From: Polyangium fumosum | GTDB taxonomy: Bacteria > Myxococcota_A > Polyangia > Polyangiales > Polyangiaceae | Assembly (NCBI RefSeq): GCF_005144585.1 | Contig: NZ_SSMQ01000066.1 | Location: forward strand, 1-64,000 | Length of the DNA: 64,000 nt | Direction of reading: 5' to 3' | Shown: in pieces, positions 58,901 through 64,000 of the stretch | How the letters are laid out: each line of letters begins with the position of its first letter | Position numbering within the stretch: position 1 is the stretch's first letter | Made by a program: the position numbers and the translations under genes | The notes under the pieces: generated by a model | What the model was told of the DNA's origin: nothing | Databases searched by the model: none | What the model saw: only the letters and a program-made list of their open reading frames with translations

Positions 58901-60297
58901 CCCGCCGCGCCGAGGAATGGAAGCTTCAGGAGAGGCTCGCCGCCAAGGAGATCGAGCAGCTCGACAAGCAGATCTTGGCTGCCGAGATCAGGCTCGCGCT
59001 CGCGGAGAAGGAGCTTGAGAACCACGATCTCACGGTCGAGAACGCCAAGGAGGTCGAGGCCACGCTGCGTGACAAGTTCACGAACCAGGCGCTCTATTCC
59101 TGGACGGTCGACGAGGTCTCGAAGGTCTACTTCGACGCGTACAAGCTCGCTCTCGGGATGGCGAAGCGCGCGGAGAAGGCAATCCAGATGGAGCTCGTAG
59201 AGGACACCTCGTACATCTCCCCGACGCATTGGGAGGGCATGAAGAACGGCCTGCTCGCAGGGGAGAAGCTGTTGCAGCAGCTCCGGCAGATGGAGGCCGC
59301 GTACCTCGACAAGAACAAGCGGGAGTACGAGATCACGAAGCACATCTCCCTCGCGCAGCTCGCCCCGCAGAAGCTCCTCGAGCTGAAGCAGAAGGGCGTC
59401 TGCGAGTTCGACGTGCCCGAGCTCGAGTTCGACCTCGACTTCCCGGGGCACTACTTGCGCCGGATCAAGACCGTCAGCCTCTCCATCCCCTGCGTGACGG
59501 ATGCCTACGGCACGCTCAATGCCACGCTCACGCTCGTGAAGAGCCGGGTTCGGAAGAACGCCGACCTCACCGGGGGCTACGCCGAGAAGGCGAACGACGG
59601 CCGATTCACCACGCCGTACGTCGCCCCGATCTCGCTCGCCATCAGCGGCGCGCAGAACGACGCGGGCGTCTTCGAGCTGTCTCTACGCGACGAGCGGTAC
59701 TTGCCCTTCGAGGGCGCGGGCGCCATCGGCACCTGGAAGATCGAGCTCTCAGCCAACAATACCGACCTCGACGCATTGAGTGACGTTGTTCTCCACGTCC
59801 GCTACACGGCGATGGACGGCGGAGACTCATTGAAAACCGAAGCGCAGAAGAACGCCGCGCTGCTCCTCTCGGGCCTGCGCTTGTTGCCGGTGAAGGACGA
59901 GTTCCCGACGGAGTGGCGCCACTTCTTCAAGGCGGATGCCGGCGCGGCACAGACGCTGGTACTGCCGCTCGAGAAGAGCGTCTTCCCAAGGTGCCGCAAC
60001 GGAGGCGCCCCGAAGATCAACGCCGTGCGGATATTCGCCGCCTGGAAAGACCCCACGGCCTACTTCGCGGGCACGCCTCTCGCGGTGAACGTCACGCCGC
60101 CCTCGGCTGCCTCCGTGCAGACCACGCTCGTAAAGGGCCCCGACCCGCTCGACAGCCTCGCCGTGAGCCCGACGCTGACGCCTGCCCCCGGAACATCCTG
60201 GGCTACGGGTGCGTGGACGCTCTCGGCTGCGGGCGCTGTGGGCGACGGCCTCGACAACATCTGGGTCCTCTGCGACTTCTCACGGCAGGGGGCCTGA
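52933..60297 (+). CDS. Tc toxin A subunit (TcA-like)
   Basis: A protein of 2454 residues of the insecticidal Tc toxin A class. The N terminus has two carboxypeptidase-regulatory (transthyretin-like) beta domains (ILTGRVVDIQTGQGLPDVRV near 8 and VRGRVVTTAGAPRAGLVVRA near 120). Around residue 675 is LACEHCASIYGPAAYLVDVLDFL-type sequence, typical of the VRP1/SpvA region. A neuraminidase-like and coiled pore-forming region follows, with long helices about 1835-2100. Near residue 2175, RRIKTVSLSIPCVTDAYG marks the TcB-binding domain at the C-terminal end. There is no signal peptide. GGAGG precedes the ATG by about six bases. Known TcA proteins form pentameric membrane-puncturing channels that deliver the TcB-TcC toxin into host cells. 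The TcB gene follows two bases later. Confidence 0.9.
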   Translation: MQQGYGGGEYILTGRVVDIQTGQGLPDVRVEAWDKGRLCNDLVACAFSDALGIFRIVLETRHLRELFLDRVPVLFFRLFEGLTCIASTERSVLWRVDRPESAVRIEINRSTSTRSFIPAPFIVRGRVVTTAGAPRAGLVVRAYNRNLREEQLLGEATTSDTGSYRIVYAADKLAQDFEYSGELLDVALFDPGPGPGYRKSAADLVVRVYDAERAVTAEKKLCHAPPTATVNLVLGGEIYRGPSAYERLVVLLAPAIRGASLTDLTEEDIRHLACSLRLDLDDLDALVTATQLARALGIHPAALYGLFREGLPRERRGLLMTRPSEQLRALLLALEHNLIPATLREQVDAILAALHKAAVQLAFEPAETGISLGDLLAIVLPARDAQEALVSAYLKYEGPVDGFWQGLREHPTFKEEGLVDRVQLALQLATLSRQHLPLVRALDESRRSGKWSSLADLAKLAVPDWLALLEKGIDGAPIGAPPDMPGADDKEKSANYALLLTDTLANSLPTAALAGQLQGKADQDLALFFSKNPDFEIGKTQVRSYLQEKPGALDGLSSPKTATANLEALERLFKVTPNPTEMNTLFSAGIHSAQSIQKLGKPAFIKSYSQVLGGQSKAESLFQKAQQITSGALALFGKFASIARPPGLYVLPAPDLGSTGDSAALMDIFGPQNLACEHCASIYGPAAYLVDVLDFLGCYPATQNKPGDPATARDVLLARRPDLSRIELSCENTLTEVPYVDLADEILEFRLAHAVDPSVALDAHIKTVGTAEELALSPQPIHGKARFTAYKALAQGKFPPAPPFNVWAEETDILLAHFGTSRAELVDVFSQAPATPAPPAPGLLDAFSALLKEAKEDASAFFSAVAERTGLPAADLDVLVSKLGLVFPSSFKNEAAVGRLWNAIQVVKGLGVSATRAISWATTTAPIESANPAVLTAPALADDVRLAVKAKYTDEAWPDIGRVLRDGLRELQRKALVSAALALGKYNSTNDLFAELLVDVEMSPKPTTSRIQQAISSVQLFVQRCFMGLEPAVTSLDDEAAAQWAWMKNYRVWEANRKIFFHPENWIEPELRDDKTPFFKELESELLQGDITDARAEQAFRKYLQKLHDVAHLDVVAICNDRDAGVPGGPTTAPLHIIARTHTAPRVYFYRQRLHGRFWTSWEKLDLDIQSDCFLAVVHNRRLYLFWALLEEAEDTGTEASPAPKGGKPTGYKKPKEYDLDDGGKPQPDIGIDIDEPNKSPGPKAPTIKKKPLRLRVAWSERQNGRWSPRKVGPEEPLTVAVPDGDPVALSLWPSLEAGKLAISCAVKEAGPPDRSSRVYQLVLGCDGRLEVVKSSATWKTSAVLGTSLQGMEFVRNDDTVGLWLRGFALTDKDVQVLEKTPGPYAMVVPHRGIHLALALKWGLGLPPFFYKDQERTFFVQMTQRPEGDVGEQDVQQNPWIQFLPGMPAGPFNPQIDIAPVVSVELEPRQVRFEVFYHPHACALLETLERDGIDGLFGWPANGKSVQLRSESFFDAKYAPTPLVVATPYPVDDIDFSFGGAYGQYNWEVFFHAPFLIACMLMRNHRHEEAQRWFHRIFEPTPGAGSGPERFWKVKPLREKADPKALAVELAALAAGDEEAIGELAAQIEAWREEPFNPHLIARMRPIAYQRAVVMKYIDNLIAWGDDLFSQDTREAINEATGLYILAADILGPKPKLNNNSQAAPKTYAELLASAPLADFENLVPELNGAGDVPFIDTAHFGVPPNDKLLGYWDLMADRLFKIRHGLNIEGQARPLPLFAPPIDPALLVKAAAMDLDLSDVLQNQFVPMPHYRFGVLHAKAVEFCGGVIALGSSLLAALEKHDVENLSKIRAKHETALLTATREVKKRQIDEAKQTLTGLKKAREAAGIKLQHYKSLPLMNSYEEQAMVMSSAATFTQFLMQATHTEAGASYLLPTMITGGAGIASPAALVVYGGENTAKSGESFGNVLSVATSLLRDGAAMSATMGYYTRRAEEWKLQERLAAKEIEQLDKQILAAEIRLALAEKELENHDLTVENAKEVEATLRDKFTNQALYSWTVDEVSKVYFDAYKLALGMAKRAEKAIQMELVEDTSYISPTHWEGMKNGLLAGEKLLQQLRQMEAAYLDKNKREYEITKHISLAQLAPQKLLELKQKGVCEFDVPELEFDLDFPGHYLRRIKTVSLSIPCVTDAYGTLNATLTLVKSRVRKNADLTGGYAEKANDGRFTTPYVAPISLAISGAQNDAGVFELSLRDERYLPFEGAGAIGTWKIELSANNTDLDALSDVVLHVRYTAMDGGDSLKTEAQKNAALLLSGLRLLPVKDEFPTEWRHFFKADAGAAQTLVLPLEKSVFPRCRNGGAPKINAVRIFAAWKDPTAYFAGTPLAVNVTPPSAASVQTTLVKGPDPLDSLAVSPTLTPAPGTSWATGAWTLSAAGAVGDGLDNIWVLCDFSRQGA

Positions 60298-60299
60298 TC

Positions 60300-63200
60300 A
60301 TGGAGGGGATGCCGAAGCGGTCCTCCATCATTCCCGCGCCGACGGTAAAGGCGCCGAACCCCGCGCTACCCAAAGGCGGCGGCGCCGAGCGCGGGCTCGG
60401 GGAGAAGTTCGGAGCGAACCTCGCCATGGGCACGGGCACGCTCAACGTCCCGATCGCGACGACGCCTTGCAGGGGCCTCACGCCCGAGCTCGCGCTCACC
60501 TACGACTCGGGGACCGGGAACGGCCCCTTCGGCGTCGGCTGGCACCTCTCGGTTCCGTCGATCACCCGCAAGACGGACAAGGGCCTGCCCGAATACACAG
60601 ACCAATGGGACACGGACACGTTCATCCTGTCCGGCGCCGAGGACCTTGTTCCGGTGCTCGGTCCGGATGGGAAGAAGCTGATCACCACCGAGCAGGGCCG
60701 GAGGATCCAGCGCTATCAGCCTCGCGTCGAGGGGGCCTTCGCCCGCGTCGAGCGCATCACCGAGGCGGGCGCCCATTACTGGCAGGTGACGACGCAGGAC
60801 AACATCCGGCACATCTACGGAAAGTCGAAGACTGCCCGGGTTGCCGATGCGTTGTACCCCGACCGGATCCTCACCTGGCTCCTCGAGCGCATGGAGGACG
60901 CGCGGGGGAACATCATTCAGTACGAATACAAGGCCGAAGACCTGGCGAGCGTGCTGAAGTCTCTCCACGAGAAGCACCGGCACGAGGATCCCAAGCTCTT
61001 CTCGAATAGCTACTTGAAGCGCATTCGATACGGGAACAAGAAGCCTGGCCAGGCCGACGACTTCTACTTCCAGGTCGTCTTCGACTACGGCGAGCACGAC
61101 GCCGAGGCCCCGACGCCGGACGAGGTGAAGCCGTGGCTCTGCCGGAAAGACCCGTTCTCGAGCTACAGGGCCACCTTCGAGATCCGCACCTACCGCCTCT
61201 GCCGGCGCGTTCTGGTCTTCCACCAATTCCCCGAGCTCGGCGCGGAGCCCGTCCTCGTCCGGTCGACGGACTTCGCCTATGCCGAGGCCCCGCCGCTCTC
61301 GCAGCTCGTCGCGGTCACGCAGTCGGGGTACATCCAGAAGAACGGCGGCTACACGAAGAAGTCGCTGCCGCCGCTCGAGCTCGGCTACTCTCTGCCCGAG
61401 CTCCACACCTACGTACAGACGGTTGACCCCGAATACACGTCGGATGTCGGCAACGTCGACGGCAAGCGAGCGCGGTGGGTTGATCTTGAGGGCGAGGGCT
61501 TGCCCGGCGTTCTTGTCCAGCACGGCGAGGGCTTGTTCTACAAGCAGAACCTCGGCGATGCCGAGCTCGCACCGGCCAGGCAACTCATGCGCCGTCCCAA
61601 TGCCCTTGCACCTACCATGGGCCGCACGGAGCTTCTGGATCTCGAGCACGAAGGCCGCCCGAGCCTCGTGTTCTTCAACAGGACCGGCTCAGGGATTCAC
61701 GAGCGCACCGCGGATGGCGAATGGGGGCCGTTCTTGCCCTTCTCCTCCCATCCGAACATCCCCTGGAACGACCCGGGCGTGCGCTTCATCGACATCACCG
61801 GCGACGGCCAGCAGGACATCATCTTCACGAGCGGGCACGTGCACATCTGGTTTCCCTCGCTCGGCAAGAAGGGCTGGGGGCCGCCACGGAATCTGCCGAT
61901 GGTCTTCGAGGAGGACCTGTCGCCGACGGAGGTGTACCGGGACAATCGAGGCATTGTCTTCGTCGCGGACATGACCGGCGACGGCATGCCCGACATCGTA
62001 CGGATCAAGAACGGCAGCATCTGCTACTGGCCAAACCGTGGTCTTGGGCGGCTCGGGCCCAAGGTCGAGATGAGCAATGCGCCTCGGTTCGATGACCCGC
62101 TCCGCTTCGATCCTCGGCGCATCCGGCTCGCGGACATCGACGGCTCGGGGACCACGGACATCCTCTACATCGGCGCCGACGGGATTCAGATCGCCTTCAA
62201 CCAGGCGGGCAATAGCTGGAGCAAAGTCGAGAAGCTACCGGGGTTCCCTACGGCGGACCTCGGGTCGCCGATCTCGGTGCTCGACTTCCTGGGCACGGGG
62301 ACGGCCTGCATCGTCTGGTCCTCGCCCTGGAAGGGCGTGGCGCAGCCGCCGATGCGCTACATTGACCTCTTGGGCTCGAAGAAGCCGTACTTACTCACCT
62401 CGGTGAAGAACAACCTCGGGGCCGAAACGATGCTTGAGTACGCGCCCTCGACGAAGTTCTACCTGGAGGACTTGAAGAACGGGACGCCCTGGGTCACGCG
62501 CCTGCCTTTCCCAGTGCATGTGCTCGCCCGCGTGGAGACCCACGACGCCGTGAGCGGCACGAGGTTCGTCAGTACATACAATTACCACCACGGCTACTAC
62601 GACAGCGCGGAGAAGGAGTTCAGGGGGTTCGGCCTTGTAGAACAATGGGATGCAGAATCGTTCTCCGAGAACGAGTTCCACCTCCCGCCGGTCTTGACGA
62701 AGACGTGGTTTCACACCGGCGCGTTCTTCGAGAAGGACAAGATCGAGAACCAGTTCGCGAGGGAGTACTACGCGCTCGACGCCCAGGCACCTGTACTTCC
62801 CGACGCCGATCTTCCCCAAGGCATGAGCCCGAGGGAGGCACGGGAGGCGGCGCGGGCCCTCAAGGGCCAGATGCTGCGACAGGAGGTCTACGGGCTCGAC
62901 GGCTCGCCGCAGCAAGAGCACCCGTACCTCGTCACCTCGGCCAGCCACGAGATTCGCAAGCTGCACCCAGCCACGGACAAGGCACACGCGGTCTTCTTCC
63001 CGTACGTCCGGGAGAAGCTCGAGGCCCACTACGAGCGCAACCCGAAGGATACGCGCGTCGTCCACACCCTGGCGCTCGAGGTGGATGCCTTCGGGCACGT
63101 GATCCGCTCCGCGACAGTGGCCTACGCCCGCCGGAATATGGAGCTGCCCGAGCAGGGCCTGCTCGCCACGATCACCGAGGCCACGATGGCGAATGAGCCC

Positions 63201-64000
63201 GCCCAGTCCGGCTTCTACCGGCTCGGGGTGCCCGTCGAGACCCGGACGTACGAGCTCACGGGCCTGCCGAAGGCGCAGAGCGCGTGCCTGCCCTTCGCCA
63301 GCGTCCTCGCCTCGGTGAACAACGCGGTAACCATCCCCTACGAGGCCACCCCCGATGGCAGCCTCCAGAAGCGCCTCGTCGAGCACGTGAGGCACCTCTA
63401 CTGGGACAGCTCGACCCTGGCCGGCCCGCTGCCTCTCGGAGCCGTGGACGGGCTCGCGTTGCCCTACGAGACCTACGCGCTCGCCTTCACGCCGGGGCTG
63501 CTGGCCGGGGCGTACGGCTCGCGCGTCACGCCGCAGCTCCTCGCCGAGGGCGGGTACGTCGAGCAAGACGGCTTGTTCTGGATCCGAAGTGGACGGGAGA
63601 CCTTTGATCCGACCAGGTTCTACTTGCCCATCGAGGTCAGAGACCCCCTGGGACAAACCACGGAGATCGGCTACGACAGCCACAACCTGCTCGTGATCTC
63701 GGTCGTTGATCCCCTGGGCAACGAGATCACGGCGGAGAACGACTACCGCACGATGTCCCCGGTCCTGGTCACCGACCCGAACAAGAACCGCACCGCGGTA
63801 GAGCTCGACGAGCTCGGGCTGGTCGTGGCCACGGCGGTCATGGGCAAGGTCGGCGCGGCAGAGGGGGACACGCTCGCGGAGCCGACCACCACGTTCGAGT
63901 ACGACCTCGAGCGGTGGTGCAAGGACAAGAAGCCGAACGTCGTCCACGCCGCGGCGCGCGAGCGGCATGGGGATCCCGCCACGCCCTGGCAGCACAGCTA
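60300..64000 (+). CDS. Tc toxin B subunit (SpvB/TcdB-like), 3' end outside window
   Basis: Open from the ATG at 60300 to the window edge (1233 codons seen). The N terminus is the SpvB domain: GEKFGANLAMGTGTLNVPI, then LALTYDSGTGNGPFGVGW and LSGAEDLVPVLG. Around residues 490-620 are FG-GAP/VCBS-type repeats (VRFIDITGDGQQDIIF, RLADIDGSGTTDILYIG). From about 700 comes the TcdB middle region (KNNLGAETMLEYAPSTKFYL, TRLPFPVHVLARVE, EFRGFGLVEQWDAE). In known complexes TcB, with the N-terminal part of TcC, forms the cocoon that holds the toxic C-terminal fragment. The TcC/Rhs partner or fusion should lie to the right of this window. Two bases separate it from TcA, so the two are one operon. Confidence 0.9.
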   Translation, partial: MEGMPKRSSIIPAPTVKAPNPALPKGGGAERGLGEKFGANLAMGTGTLNVPIATTPCRGLTPELALTYDSGTGNGPFGVGWHLSVPSITRKTDKGLPEYTDQWDTDTFILSGAEDLVPVLGPDGKKLITTEQGRRIQRYQPRVEGAFARVERITEAGAHYWQVTTQDNIRHIYGKSKTARVADALYPDRILTWLLERMEDARGNIIQYEYKAEDLASVLKSLHEKHRHEDPKLFSNSYLKRIRYGNKKPGQADDFYFQVVFDYGEHDAEAPTPDEVKPWLCRKDPFSSYRATFEIRTYRLCRRVLVFHQFPELGAEPVLVRSTDFAYAEAPPLSQLVAVTQSGYIQKNGGYTKKSLPPLELGYSLPELHTYVQTVDPEYTSDVGNVDGKRARWVDLEGEGLPGVLVQHGEGLFYKQNLGDAELAPARQLMRRPNALAPTMGRTELLDLEHEGRPSLVFFNRTGSGIHERTADGEWGPFLPFSSHPNIPWNDPGVRFIDITGDGQQDIIFTSGHVHIWFPSLGKKGWGPPRNLPMVFEEDLSPTEVYRDNRGIVFVADMTGDGMPDIVRIKNGSICYWPNRGLGRLGPKVEMSNAPRFDDPLRFDPRRIRLADIDGSGTTDILYIGADGIQIAFNQAGNSWSKVEKLPGFPTADLGSPISVLDFLGTGTACIVWSSPWKGVAQPPMRYIDLLGSKKPYLLTSVKNNLGAETMLEYAPSTKFYLEDLKNGTPWVTRLPFPVHVLARVETHDAVSGTRFVSTYNYHHGYYDSAEKEFRGFGLVEQWDAESFSENEFHLPPVLTKTWFHTGAFFEKDKIENQFAREYYALDAQAPVLPDADLPQGMSPREAREAARALKGQMLRQEVYGLDGSPQQEHPYLVTSASHEIRKLHPATDKAHAVFFPYVREKLEAHYERNPKDTRVVHTLALEVDAFGHVIRSATVAYARRNMELPEQGLLATITEATMANEPAQSGFYRLGVPVETRTYELTGLPKAQSACLPFASVLASVNNAVTIPYEATPDGSLQKRLVEHVRHLYWDSSTLAGPLPLGAVDGLALPYETYALAFTPGLLAGAYGSRVTPQLLAEGGYVEQDGLFWIRSGRETFDPTRFYLPIEVRDPLGQTTEIGYDSHNLLVISVVDPLGNEITAENDYRTMSPVLVTDPNKNRTAVELDELGLVVATAVMGKVGAAEGDTLAEPTTTFEYDLERWCKDKKPNVVHAAARERHGDPATPWQHS

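Noticed and set aside
56935..59451. Minus-strand open frame of about 840 codons opposite TcA
   Set aside because: Leu/Glu/Arg/Val-rich shadow of the TcA coding strand with no recognisable domain.

Overview
The window is high-GC DNA with GC-rich third codon positions throughout. It carries a large lipopeptide NRPS/PKS locus, DUF1501-type secreted proteins with cytochrome-like lipoproteins, and insecticidal-toxin-like (Tc) genes. Together these point to a myxobacterium, probably of the Sorangium/Polyangium side of the order; this is an inference from gene content, not a taxonomic proof.

Layout. (1) 1-3073, minus strand: accessory genes resembling a decayed mobile element, with a RadC/JAMM protein, two small membrane proteins, and hypothetical genes, one of them frameshifted. 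(2) 3262-37316: a biosynthetic locus. Its core is the plus-strand run 6224-28920: small unknown protein, methyltransferase, aminotransferase, a 3883-residue NRPS (FAAL-ACP then three C-A-PCP modules), a 2529-residue PKS-NRPS (KS-AT-ACP-C-A-PCP plus an epimerase-like domain), and a double GNAT. Flanking minus-strand operons hold MbtH, a type II thioesterase, two JmjC/cupin proteins, two Asp/Asn-hydroxylase-like oxygenases and an unknown 468-residue protein. A MATE exporter, a membrane-anchored M28 peptidase and a JmjC-SCP2 fusion complete it. (3) 37317-38226: an IS5-type insertion sequence that landed exactly in the stop codon of the JmjC-SCP2 gene. (4) 38413-43401: a DUF1501 TAT-secreted protein followed by two lipoproteins with heme-like cysteine motifs. 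(5) 43646-52569: a decayed SF2 helicase, tRNA-Ser(TGA), a tyrosine integrase, small DNA-binding proteins, and a 1629-residue protein that appears to fuse TOPRIM, DUF927-like ATPase, exonuclease-like and family A DNA polymerase regions. (6) 52933-64000: a Tc toxin operon, TcA followed by TcB/SpvB running off the right edge.

How the biosynthetic genes would work together (inference): the FAAL activates a fatty acid, and three amino acids are added. Adenylation pocket residues suggest Thr-like, Gln-like and Ala. One malonate unit is added without reduction, then a last amino acid whose pocket carries an acidic residue, suggesting a basic side chain. The methyltransferase/aminotransferase pair could make a beta-methylated amino acid. 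The five Fe(II)/2-oxoglutarate-type proteins could hydroxylate residues. There is no terminal thioesterase. An unreduced beta-ketoacyl-aminoacyl thioester is the usual precursor of a tetramic acid, and the degenerate epimerase-like last domain is a candidate release domain.

The most unusual items are the all-in-one replicase, the thioesterase-less PKS-NRPS terminus, the five-oxygenase set with its unknown partner, and the JmjC-SCP2 fusion.
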